64,000 nucleotides of DNA, from contig NC_053041.3 in the NCBI RefSeq assembly GCF_002575655.3, forward strand, positions 371,983,054-372,047,053, read 5' to 3'. The position numbers and the translations under genes are program-made. Numbering within the stretch: the first letter of the stretch is position 1; every line of letters starts with the position of its first letter. This stretch comes from Aegilops tauschii subsp. strangulata (Eukaryota; Streptophyta; Magnoliopsida; Poales; Poaceae). Positions 34,273 to 45,603 of this stretch are shown here, one piece after another. The notes under the pieces were generated by a model. It ran no database searches. It saw only the letters and a list, made by a program, of their open reading frames with translations, and was not told where the DNA came from.

Positions 34273-35218
34273 GTGGGTCCGTCCCTGCGGCATGTATCGT
34301 TCTTTGCATCTATCAGAACTGGCTTTACCTTCTTCCATGAGTTGCTTTATGATTATCACCTGTTTGTTTGGTGCTCCATCGCCCTTCGCGGCCTCTGCGC
34401 GTCTCTGACGCGCCACTTGCTCATCCCGCAACGGGGGCTAGACATGCTGGCACGACGCTTGTGCTCGGGTCCGTCCCTACAACGCAGACATATCTGAGAG
34501 ATCGAGCTCTGACTCGCGGCCTGCCCCGTGCACGTCACCTCACCAGATCCTCAGTGCCTTCATCTTCTTGCGGAAAGATCAGTGGCAGGACAGCAAGCGT
34601 GATTATGTTTTATGTTCTCCTCCTCGGAATAACTCGCAGGTACCTCCGGAGCTTGACTACGAGCTGCCCCGTTGGCCACTCCTTTTTCATGCAATTCGCT
34701 TGCACGTTAAAAGGGGGGCTCGTGAGCATCGCGCCTCAGGACCTCCTACTGGCTCTCGGGCCCTCGCCCCTGGCCTTGACCACGGCATCGCGACCTGGCA
34801 TACCAGCAGCGACCGAGCCTCGCATGAGGGCCGGGACCCGAGGACGTAGAGCATCTCTATGAGCGAGGAAAAGGGGGGACCAGCGTGGACCCTACCTAGA
34901 AGCGCCACCACTAAGGCACGGTCAGGCGCCGCGCAAGGAAATCGCCGCGAGCTCGCCAAGATAAGTCACCCATACACAACGGTGTGAACCTCACGACCCC
35001 GTATTTCGACTCTCACGATCTTGCTCGAGCAATGCCGCTTTCCTTTTCAGCCTTCGGGGAGCTGCTTGCACGCCAAAGGGGACCTCTTGAGAATTGCACC
35101 TTAGGAGCTCTTACCGGACCTCGGGCCGCTCACCTCCTGGCCTTGACCACGGCATCGCGACCAGGCATACCAGTGAAGGCTGAAGCCTGCCTAGGGACTG
35201 GGTCCTGTCGGCGTAGAG
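34273..35218 (+). other. Remnant of the gypsy element that ends at 53343
   Basis: No intact gene. A GC-rich segment of ~110 bp is present twice (about 34695-34805 and 35065-35175), sharing TGGCCTTGACCACGGCATCG and CTTGCACG..AAAGGGG. The block is cut at its left by the Angela LTR and at its right by element A, and it continues at 43230. I infer it belongs to the internal region of the same plus-strand gypsy element because element A sits inside it with a clean target duplication. Confidence 0.5.
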
Positions 35219-36834
35219 TGATACGTCTCCAACGTATCTATAATTTTTTATTGTTCCATGCTATTATATTATCTGTTTTGGATGTTTATGGGCTTTATTA
35301 AACACTTTTATATTATTTTTGGGACTAACCTATTAACCCAGAGCCCAGTGCCAGTTTCTGTTTTTCCCTTGTTTCAGTGTTTCGCAGAAAAGGAATATCA
35401 AACGGAGTCCAAACGGAATGAAACCTTCGGGAGAGTTATTTTTGGAACAGAAGCAATCCAGGAGACTTGGAGTGCACGTCAGGGAAGCAACGAGGTGGCC
35501 ACGAGACAGCGAGGCGCGCCTTCCCCCCTGGGCGCGCCCCCACCCTCGTGGGCCCCTCGTGGCTCCCCTAACCGACTTCTTTCGCCTATATATATCCATA
35601 TACCCTAAAAACATCGGGGAACAGAATAGATCGGGAGTTCCGCCGCCGCAAGCCTCTGTAGCCACCAAAAACCAATCGGGACCCTGTTCCGGCACCCTGC
35701 CGGAGGGGGGATGCCTCACCAGTGGCCATCTTCATCATCCCGGCGCTCTCCATGACGAGGAGGGAGTAGTTCACCCTCGGGGCTGAGGGTATGTACCAGT
35801 AGCTATGTGCTTGATCTCTCTCTCTCTCGTGTTCTTGAGGTGATACGATCTTGATGTATCGCGAGCTTTGCTATTATAGTTGGATCTTATGATGTTTCTC
35901 CCCCTCTACACTCTTGTAATGCATTGAGTTTTCCCTTTGAAGTTATCTTATCGGACTGAGTCTTTAAGGATTTGAGAACACTTGATGTATGTCTTGCGTG
36001 GGATACCCATGGTGACAATGGGGTATTCTATTGATTCACTTGATGTATGTTTTGGTGATCAACTTGCGGGTTCTACCCATGAACCTATGCATAGGGGTTG
36101 GCATATGTTTTCGTCTCGACTCTCCGGTAGAAACTTTGGGGCACTCTTTGAAGTACTTTGTGCTGGTTTGAATAGATGAATCTGAGATTGTGTGATGCAT
36201 ATCGTATAATCATACCCACGGATACTTGAGGTGACATTAGGGTTTTGGTTGATTTGTATCTTAAGGTGTTATTCTAGTACGAACTCTTGAATAGATCGAT
36301 CCGAACGAATAACTTTGAGGTGGTTTCGTACCCTACCATAATCTCTTCATTTGTTCTCCGCTATTACTGACTTTGGAGTGACTCTTTGTTGCATGTTGAG
36401 GGATAGTTATATGATCCAATTATGTTATTATTGTTGAGAGAACTTGCACTAGTGAAAGTATGAACCCTAGGCCTTGTTTCAACGCATTGCAATACCGTTT
36501 GTGCTCACTTTTATCGCTTGCTACCTTGTTGTTTTTTATATTTTCAGATTACAAAAACCTTTATCTACCATCCATATTGCACTTGTATCACCTTCTCTTC
36601 GCCAAAATAGTGCACCTATACAATTTACCATTGTATTGGGTGTGTTGGGGACACAAGAGACTCTTTGTTATTTGGTTGCAGGGTTGCTTGAGAGAGACCA
36701 TCTTCATCCTACGCCTCCCACGGGTTGATAAACCTTAGGTCATCCACTTGAGGGAAATTTGCTACTGTCCTACACACCTCTGCACTTGGAGGCCCAACAA
36801 CGTCTACAAGAAGAAGGTTGTGTAGTAGACATCA
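35219..36834 (+). repeat. 5' LTR of element A, 1,616 bp
   Basis: TG/CA ends; a TATA-rich box lies at 35587-35595, followed by a leader with GGGAACAGAATAGATCGGGA. Confidence 0.93.
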
Positions 36835-36844
36835 AGCTCTTTTC

Positions 36845-36862
36845 TAGCGCCGTTGCCGGGGA
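36845..36862 (+). promoter_or_regulatory. Primer binding site of element A, tRNA-Asp type
   Basis: TAGCGCCGTTGCCGGGGA, ten bases after the LTR. The usual form begins TGGCGCC, so one base has mutated. Confidence 0.8.
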
Positions 36863-36960
36863 GGTGAGTGCTTGAAGGTATATCTTTAGATCTTGCAATC
36901 GAATCTTTTTGTTTCTTGTTTTAGCACTAGTTTAGTTTATAAAAGAAAACTACAAAAAAA

Positions 36961-38771
36961 ATGGAATTGAGTTTGTCTCATACGCTTCATCTTTTTAATA
37001 TCTTTCGTGATTATGATGGAAAGGAAAATTGTGCCAAAGTGTTAGAACAAGAATGCATTAAAATGTTTGGCACTAAATCTTTGAATGATGAGCATGATTG
37101 CAATGTTGTTAATATGAACTCCTTGAATATCTATGGTACTAATGATGATTGCACTAGTCATGATGAAAATATCAATTATACGCATGTCAATTTTTGTGGA
37201 GTGCATAGAGTTTGCAAATACATACCAAAAAGGGAAGATAGATTTTGTAAGAGGCACAAGTACTTAGAAACTAAATGGTTGCAATAAAGGCTAGATGTTT
37301 GTGCTAAAAATTTAAATTTTCTTAGCCGTACTTGTGAACTTTGCAATGAACATGGTCATTTAACTATCCGATGCAAATTGTTTCATGATCTAATCGTTTC
37401 TAAAAATTGTGATGACTTGATTTCCCTTGCACATCATAATGAACTTAGTTTGCTTATGGGTTATGAAGAAATGAAACATATAACTAACTATCTCCTAGTA
37501 TTTGCCCGTGATAAACTTCTTGATTTTGATCTAGAAGAAATTTATATGTATTGTGCGGTGAATTGCATTGAAAATCCTTATATTGCCAATTACATAAAGA
37601 AAAGAAAGCAAATAGAAGATGAAGAGAATACTAATGAAAGGGAAGAGACTTCCCAATATCCTCCTATTATTTCTTATGATGAATCAGGTAACGAGGAGGA
37701 GCTTTCTATTCAACCAATCTCATCAATAAGGAGCTCAAAAAAGAGGGATAAACCCGCACATGATGCGAAGAAGAAAAAGAACAAACGGAGAAGCAAAGGT
37801 AAAAAGGTATCCTCCCAAATGATGTTTCTCCTACTACTCATTGTGATGATGATAATTCCTATACTATTGGTGCTATCCATACTAATAATAATGAGAGTGA
37901 TCATGCTTATGATATGAAAAGGCCCAAGCTTGGGGATGCTATGTTTTATGAGGATGACACATTTGAGAATATATTTGCTGAAATTAATGTTTGTCCCAAG
38001 CTTGGGGATGCTACGTTTAATGAAGACAATATTTTTAGCCTCCCAAGTTTTGATATGCAAAGTTGTTATGACAATTATATTGATGAAAGTGGGTTTGGAA
38101 GAGTGTCAAATTTAGGAAGTAATGATCCCACTATTTTGGAGGATGTTGAATCTTATAATATTTATGAAAGTGGATTTGGAGAGGTCTTGACTTTGTTTAG
38201 TGATGAGTCAACTATCTTGGAAGAGGTTTCAATCAATTATGACGAGAACAAAGTTGCTACTTATGATGATTATTGTGATGAAAGTTATGCTATAAAAAGT
38301 AGTGATGATTATATTTATAAAACTTGTCATGATTATGATTACCCTTTTTCTGAACATTACTCTTTTAATGTGGAAACAATTTATAGTATTCGAGTCTCTT
38401 ATGATACTCCCACTATTCCGAATAAGAAGAATTTTGCTTATGTGGAGAGTAATAAAATTTCTATGCTTGTAGATCATGAAAACAATGCCTTAGGTTCTGG
38501 TTATATTGTTGAATTCATTCATGATGCTACTGAAAATTATTATGAGGTATGAATGTATGCTTGTAGGAATTGCAATAATATCAAGTTTCCTCTCTATGTG
38601 CTTAAAGTTTTGAAGCTATGCTTGTTTTACCTTCCTATGCTAGTTGTTTCATGTTCCCATAAGTTGTTTTCTCACAAAATCCCTATGCATAGGAAGTGGG
38701 TTAGACTTAAATATGCTAGTCATATTCTTCATGATGCTCTCTTTATGTTTCAATTCTTATCTTTTATGTGA
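36961..38771 (+). pseudogene. Decayed copy of the zinc-knuckle ORF in element A
   Basis: This is collinear with the intact 611-residue ORF at 45604-47439. It starts MELSLSHTLHLFNIFRDYD and keeps the CCHC motif CELCNEHGHLTIRC, the lysine/arginine-rich block and the C-terminal HKIPMHRKWVRLK segment. Four differences kill it: a TAA at 37285 where B has a glutamate codon, a one-base deletion near 37812 shifting the frame, loss of the segment around the SMPPLYDG stretch near 38062, and a TGA at 38550 where B has glycine. The stretches between the lesions remain similar to B, as expected for decay after loss of selection or after insertion. Confidence 0.85.
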
Positions 38772-41593
38772 GCATTATTGAAATCATCATGCGTAGCTAG
38801 GGGCGTTAAACGATAGCGCTTGTTGGGAGGCAACCCAATTTTATTTTAGTTTTTTTGCTTTTTGGTTCTGTTTGGTAATAAATAAAACATCTAGCTTCTG
38901 TTTAGATGTGGTTTTATGTTTTAATTAGTGTTTGTGCCAAGTAGAACCTTTGGGAAGACTCGGGTGAAGTCTTTATGATCGTGCTGTAAAAACAGAAACT
39001 TTAGCACTCACGAGATTAGCTTCAACTTTTTACTGGAGAGTGACATTTAGTTTATTCTTTTTTAAGATGATTACTAGAAAAATTCCTCAGGTTCACCAAT
39101 TTATTTCAGAATTTTTGGAGTTACAGAAGTATACGTTTGATACAGATTACTACAGACTGTTCTGTTTTTGACAGATTCTATTTTCTATGTGTTGTTTGCT
39201 TATTTTGATGAATCTATGAGTAGTTCGGAGGGTATGAACCATAGATAAGTTGGAACACAGTAGATATTACACCAATATGAATTTAGAATGAGTTCATTAC
39301 AGTACCAAAAGTGGTGATTTATTTTCTTATACTAACGGAGCTTACAAGTTTTCTGTTGAGTTTTGTGTTGTGAAGTTTTCAAGTTTTGGGTAAAGATTCG
39401 ATGGACTATGGAATAAGGAGTGGCAAGAGCCTAAGATTGGGTATGCCCAAGGCACCCCAAGGTAATATTCAAGGACAACCAAAAGCCTAAGCTTGGGGAT
39501 GCCCCGAAAGGCATCCCCTCTTTCGTCTTCATTCATCGGTAACTGTACTTGGAGCTATATTTTTGTTCACCACATGATATGTGTTTTGCTTGGAGCGTCA
39601 TTTTATTTTCTTTAGCTTTGCTTGCTGTTTGTATAAAATACCAAGATCTGAAATTCTTAAATGTTAGAGAGTCTTCACATAGTTGCATAATCATTCAACT
39701 ACTCATTGATCTTCACTTATATCTTTCGGAGTAGTTTGTCATTTGCTCTAGTGCTTCACTTATATCTTTTAGAGCACAATGGTGGTTTTATTTTGAAGAA
39801 ATAGATGAACTCTCATGCTTCACCTATATTATTTTGAGAATCTTAAACAGCATGGTAATTTGCTTTAGTTATGAATTTAGTCCTAATATGATGGGCATCC
39901 AAGAGGGATATAATAAAAACTTTCATATAAGTGCATTGAATACTATGAGAAGTTTGATTCTCTATGATTGTTTTGAGATATGAAGATGGTGATATTAGAG
40001 TCATGCTAGTGGAGTAGTTGTGAATTTGAGAGATACTTGTGTTAAAGTTTGTGATTTCCGTAGCATGCACGTATGGTGAACCGTTATGTGATGAAGTCGG
40101 AGCATGATTTATTTATTGATTGTCCTCCTTATGAGTGGCGGTCGGGGACGAGCGATGGTCTTTTCCTACCAATCTATCCCCCTAGGAGCATGCGTGTAGT
40201 ACTTTGTTTCGATAACTAATAGATTTTTGCAATAAGTATGTGAGTTATTTATGACTAATGTTGAGTCCATGGATTATACGCACTCTCATCCTTCCACCAT
40301 TGCTAGCCTCTCTAATACCGCGCACCTTTCGCCGGTATCATACACCCACCATATACCTTCCTCAAAACAGCCACCATACCTACCTATCATGGCATTTCCA
40401 TATCCATTCCGAGATATATTGCCATGCAACTTTCCACCGTTCCGTTTATCATGACACGCTCCATCATTGTTATATTGCTTTGCATGATCATGTAGTTGAC
40501 ATCGTATTTGTGGCAAAGCCACCGTTTATAATTCTTTCATACATGTCACTCATGAGTCATTGCACATCCCGGTACACCGCCGGAGGCATTCATATAGAGT
40601 CATATTTTATTCTAAGTATCGAGTTGTAATTCTTGAGTTGTAAATAAATAAAAGTGTGATGATCATCATTATTAGAGCATTGTCCCAGTGAGGAAAGGAT
40701 GATGGAGACTACGATTCCCCCACAAGTCGGGATGAGACTCCGAACAAAAAAAAGGCCATAAAAAAGAGAAAAGGCCCAAATAAAAAAATAAAAAATGAGA
40801 GAAAAAGAGAGAAGGGGCAATGCTACTATCCTTTTACCACACTTGTGCTTCAAAGTAGCACCATGATCTTCATGATAGAGAGTCTCCTATGTTGTCACTT
40901 AAATATACTAGTGGGAATTTTACATTATAGAACTTGGCTTGTATATTCCAATGATGGGCTTCCTCAAAATGCCCTAGGTCTTCGTGAGCAAGCGAGTTGG
41001 ATGCACACCCACTTAGTTTCTTTTGTTGAGCTTCCATACACTTATAGCTCTAGTGCATCCGTTGCATGGCAATCCCTACTCACATTGATATCTATTGATG
41101 GGCATCTCCATGGCCCGTTGATACGCCTAGTTGATGTGAGACTATCTTCTCCTTTTTTGTCTTCTCCACAACCACCATTCTATTCCACCTATAGTGCTAT
41201 GTCCATGGCTCACGCTCATGTATTGCGTGAAGATTGAAAAAGTTTGAGAACATCAAAAGTATGAAACAATTGCTTGGCTTGTCATCGGGGTTGTGCATGA
41301 TTTAAATATTTTGTGTCATGAAGATAGAGCATAGCCAGACTATATGATTTTGTAGGGATAGTTTGCTTTGGCCATGTTATTTTGAGAAGACATGATTGCT
41401 TTGTTAGTATGCTTGAAGTATTATTATTTTTATTTCAATATTAAACTTTTGTCTTGAATCTTATGGATCTGAATATTCTTGCCACAATAAAGAATATTAC
41501 ATTGATAAATATGTTAGGTAGCATTCCACATCAAAAAAAAAAATTTTATCATTTACCTACTCGAGGACGAGCAGGAATTAAGCTTGCGGATGC
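38772..41593 (+). other. Non-coding 3' region of element A
   Basis: A 2.8-kb AT-rich stretch with no credible gene. It opens with GGGGCGTTAAACGATAGCGC and TTGTTGGGAGGCAACCC, a block seen at the same place in element B. It contains AAGCTTGGGGATGC at 39489-39502 next to a GGGATGCC/GGCATCCC hairpin. It ends in AAGCTTGCGGATGC, the mutated polypurine-like tract, immediately before the right LTR. Confidence 0.75.
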
Positions 41594-43229
41594 CGATACG
41601 TCTCCAACGTATCTATTATTTTTGATTGTTCCATGCTATTATATTATCTGTTTTGGATGTTTATGGGCTTTATTAAACACTTATATATTATTTTTGGGAC
41701 TAACCTATTAACCCAGAGCCCAGTGCCAGTTTTTGTTTTTCCCTTGTTTTAGTGTTTCGCAGAAAAGGAATATCAAACAGAGTCCAAACGGAATGAAACC
41801 TTTGGGAGAGTTATTTTTGGAACGGAAGCAATCCAGGAGACTTGGAGTGCACGTCAGGGAAGCAACAAGGTGGCCACGAGGTAGGGAGGCACGCCTGCCC
41901 CCCTAGGCGCGCCCCCCCACCCTCGTGGGCCCCTCGTGGCTCCCCTGACCGACTTCTTTCGCCTATATATGTCCATATACCCTAAAAACATCGGGGAACA
42001 GAATAGATCGGGAGTTCCGCCGCCGCAAGCCTCTGTAGCCACCAAAAACCAATCGGGACCCTGTTCCGGCACCCTGCCGAAGGGTGGATCCCTCACCAGT
42101 GTCCATCTTCATCATCCCGGCGCTCTCCATGACGAGGAGGGAGTAGTTCACCCTCGGGGCTGAGGGTATGTACCAGTAGCTATGTGCTTGATCTCTCTCT
42201 CTCTCGTGTTCTTGAGGTGATACGATCTTGATGTATCGCGAGCTTTGCTATTATAGTTGGATCTTATGATGTTTCTCCCCCTCTACTCTCTTGTAATGGA
42301 TTGATTTTTCCCTTTGAAGTTATCTTATCGGATTGAGTCTTTAAGGATTTGAGAACACTTGATGTATGTCTTGCGTGGGATACCCGTGGTGACAATGGGG
42401 TATTCTATTGATTCACTTGATGTATGTTTTGGTGATCAACTTGCGGGTTCCGCCCATGAACCTATGCATAGGGGTTGGCACACGTTTTCGTCTCGACTCT
42501 CCGGTAGAAACTTTGGGGCACTCTTTGAAGTACTTTGTGTTGGTTTGAATAGATGAATCTGAGATTGTGTGATGCATATCGTATAATCACACCCACGGAT
42601 ACTTGAGGTGACATTGGAGTATCTAGGTGACATTAGGGTTTTGGTTGATTTGTATCTTAAGGTGTTATTCTAGTACGAACTCTTGAATAGATCGATCCGA
42701 ACGAATAACTTTGAGTTGGTTTCGTACCCTACCATAATCTCTTCGTTTGTTCTCCGCTATTAGTGACTTTGGAGTGACTCTTTGTTGCATGTTGAGGGAT
42801 AGTTATATGATCCAATTATGTTATTATTGTTGAGAGAACTTGCACTAGTGAAAGTATGAACCCTAGGCCTTGTTTCAACGCATTGCAATACCGTTTGTGC
42901 TCACTTTTATCGCTTGCTACCTTGCTGTGTTTATATTTTCAGATTACAAAAACCTTTATCTACCATCCATATTGCACTTGTATCACCTTCTCTTCGCCGA
43001 ACTAGTGCACCCCTACAATTTACCATTGTATTGGATGTGTTGGGGACACAAGAGACTCTTTGTTATTTGGTTGCAGGGTTGCTTGAGAGAGACCATCTTC
43101 ATCCTACGCCTCCCACGGGTTGATAAACCTTAGGTCATCCACTTGAGGGAAATTTGCTACTGTCCTACAAACCTCTGCACTTGGAGGCCCAACAACGTCT
43201 ACAAGAAGAAGGTTGTGTAGTAGACATCA
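41594..43229 (+). repeat. 3' LTR of element A, 1,636 bp
   Basis: The first base is mutated (CGATACG for TGATACG). It ends GTAGTAGACATCA, followed by the target duplication TAGAG. Confidence 0.93.
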
Positions 43230-43340
43230 TAGAGCACTAAGCTACTGCGAGAACGAAAAGGGGGGACCGTGCCGGAGCGAGATACGCAGTTGCAACATCG
43301 CACTAGGAAGGATAACATTGGAGCAAAATCATGATAGTTT
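43230..43340 (+). other. Gypsy-element sequence after the end of the antisense ORF
   Basis: A short non-coding piece between the right end of element A and the stop of the antisense ORF. It contains GAACGAAAAGGGGGGACC, similar to a stretch near 34870 in the same host element. Confidence 0.5.
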
Positions 43341-43785
43341 TTACATACCCCCATGGGGCTTGTCACAATTCCGCGCAGGGAAACAAAAGATGAAGACCTC
43401 GAAGGACCATGGCTGCAGGGTATCACCGACGACGCCGAGCAGATACCGCTGCTGCGCTCCGGGCGCGGCGAGAGCTTGGCGACACATAGTTGTCGTCGCT
43501 GGACTCCGGGAATCGCTAGGCTCAGGAGAGCTGTTAGATTCCAGGGAGCCGCCGCTGCTGCTGGAGCAGCTGCTAGCAAGGCCAAGGGCAAGTTCAGCGC
43601 CCGTGGCCGCACCGCGGGGATCGTCTCTTCCGGAGCAGCACTCCAGGCACCGGTCGTCTTCGTCGAAGACCTTGAAGAACAGCGTAGAGGCTCCGTCATA
43701 ATCAAAGTGGATGGCGAGGGCGCCCTCAGGCGAGCAGGCGCAGGCGACCTCGCCCCATCCTCGAGTCATGAAGATGTCGCTCGGA
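43341..43785 (-). pseudogene. Antisense B3-like ORF, C-terminal part
   Basis: Second half of the ORF that starts at 52139, separated from it by element B. The frame continues across the target site as PSDIFMTRGWGEVA and ALAIHFDYDGASTLFFKVFD, the second half of a plant B3-like fold (a GW motif, then paired beta strands ending in F-V-F). A Ser/Gly-rich low-complexity linker follows, then PWSFEVFIF and the stop at 43341. It lies antisense to the surrounding gypsy element. Taken with the first part, the total is 897 bp, an exact multiple of three, with no other lesion, so the retrotransposon insertion alone broke the gene. B3-fold proteins bind DNA; the target here is unknown. Confidence 0.72.
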
Positions 43786-43790
43786 GGGAC

Positions 43791-45479
43791 TGATACGTCT
43801 CCAACGTATCTATAATTTATGAAGTATTCATGCTATTATATTATCTGTTTTGGATGTTTATGGGCTTTATTATGCACTTTTATATTATTTTTGGGACTAA
43901 CCTATTAACCGGAGGCCCACCCCAAATTGCTGTTTTTTGCCTATTTCAGTGTTTCGGAGAAAAGGAATATCAAACGGAGTCCAAACGGAATGAAACCTTC
44001 GGGAGAGTTATTTTTGGAACGGAAGCAATCCAGGAGACTTGGAGTAGACGGCAGGGAAGCTTCGAGGTGGCCACGAGGCAGGGAGGCGTGCCTGCCCCCT
44101 GGGCGCGCCCCCCACCCTCGTGGGCCCCTCGTGGCTCCCCTGACCAACTTCTTTCGCCTATATATATATATATCCATATACCCTAAAAACATCGGGGAAC
44201 AGACAAGATCGGGAGTTCCGCCGCCGCAAGCCTCTGTAGCCACCAAAACCAAATAGGGACCCTGTTTCGGCACCCTGCCGGAGGGGGGGATCCCTCACCG
44301 GTGGCCATCTTCATCATCCCGGCGCTCGCCATGACGAGGAGGGAGTAGTTCACCCTCGGGGCTAAGGGTATGTATCAGTAGCTATGTGTTTGATCTCTCT
44401 CCCTCTCGTGTTCTTGAGGTGATATGATCTTGATGTATCGCGAGCTTTGCTATTATAGTTGGATCTTATGATGTTTCTCCGCCTCTACTCTCTTGTAATG
44501 GATTAATTTTTCCCTTTGAAGTTATCTTGTCGGATTTAGTCTTTAAGGATTTGGAACACTTGACGCATGTCTTGCCGTGCTTATCTGTGGTGACAATGGG
44601 ATATCACGTGATCCACTTGATGTATGTTTTGGTGATCAACTTGCGGATTCCGCCCATGAACCTATGCATAGGGGTTGGCACACGTTTTCATCTTGACTCT
44701 CCGGTAGAAATTTTGGGGCACTCTTTGAAGTTCTTTGTGGTTGTTGAATAGATGAATCTGAGATTGTGTGATGCATATCGTATAATCATACCCACGGATA
44801 CTTGAGGTGACATTGGAGTATCTAGGTGACATTAGGGTTTTGGTTGATTTGTGTCTTAAGGTGTTATTCTAGTACGAACTCTATGATAGATTGAACGGAA
44901 AGAATAGCTTCGTGTTATTTTACTATGGACTCTTGAATAGATCGATCCGAAAGAGTAACTTTGAGGTGGTTTCGTACCCTACCATAATCTCTTCGTTTGT
45001 TCTCCGCTATTAGTGACTTTGGAGTGACTCTTTGTTGCATGTTGAGGGATAGTTATATGATCCAATTATGTTATTATTGTTGAGAGAACTTGCACTAGTG
45101 AAAGTATGAACCCTAGGCCTTGTTTCCTAGCATTGCAATACCGTTTACGCTCACTTTTACCACTTGTTACCTTGCTGTTTTTATATTTTCAGATTACAAA
45201 AACCTATATCTGCCATCCATATTGCACTTGTATCACCATCTCTTCACCGAACTAGTGCACCCCTACAATTTACCATTGTATTGGGTGTGTTGGGGACACA
45301 AGAGACTCTTTGTTATTTGGTTGCAGGGTTGCTTGAGAGAGACCATCTTCATCCTACGCCTTCCACGGATTGATAAACCTTAGGTCATCCACTTGAGGGA
45401 AATTTGCTACTGTCCTACAAACCTCTGCACTTGGAGGCCCAACAACGTCTACAAGAAGAAGGTTGTGTAGTAGACATCA
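43791..45479 (+). repeat. 5' LTR of element B, 1,689 bp
   Basis: TATA-rich box at about 44158-44172. It carries a ~50-bp segment (GAACTCTATGATAGATTGAAC...) absent from the LTRs of element A. Confidence 0.94.
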
Positions 45480-45489
45480 AGCTCTTTTC

Positions 45490-45507
45490 TGGCGTCGTTG
45501 CCGGGGA
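45490..45507 (+). promoter_or_regulatory. Primer binding site of element B, tRNA-Asp type
   Basis: TGGCGTCGTTGCCGGGGA starts ten bases after the LTR; one base differs from the usual TGGCGCC start. Confidence 0.85.
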
Positions 45508-45603
45508 GGTGAGTGCTTGAAGGTATATCTTTAGATCTTGCAATCGAATCTTTTAGTTTCTTGTTTTATCACTAGTTTAGTTTATAAAAGAAAACTACAA
45601 AAA

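Larger units (their letters stand above)
35219..43229 (+). mobile_element. Complete non-autonomous LTR retrotransposon A, 8,011 bp
   Basis: It has two LTRs starting TGATACGTCTCC (the right one mutated to CGATACG) and ending TAGACATCA. The primer site is tRNA-Asp type, and the target duplication is TAGAG on both sides (35214-35218, 43230-43234). The only recognisable ORF is the decayed zinc-knuckle ORF at 36961. There is no protease, RT, integrase or RNase H. The LTR start resembles abundant Triticeae gypsy families (Fatima comes to mind, unverified). The right LTR has a ~20-bp segment around GGAGTATCTAGGTGACATT that the left one lacks, so the LTRs have diverged since insertion. Confidence 0.93.

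Noticed and set aside
34368..34862. 164-codon frame after the Angela LTR
   Set aside because: It crosses a GC-rich repeated segment and switches character midway; neighbouring frames look equally plausible, so no product can be supported.
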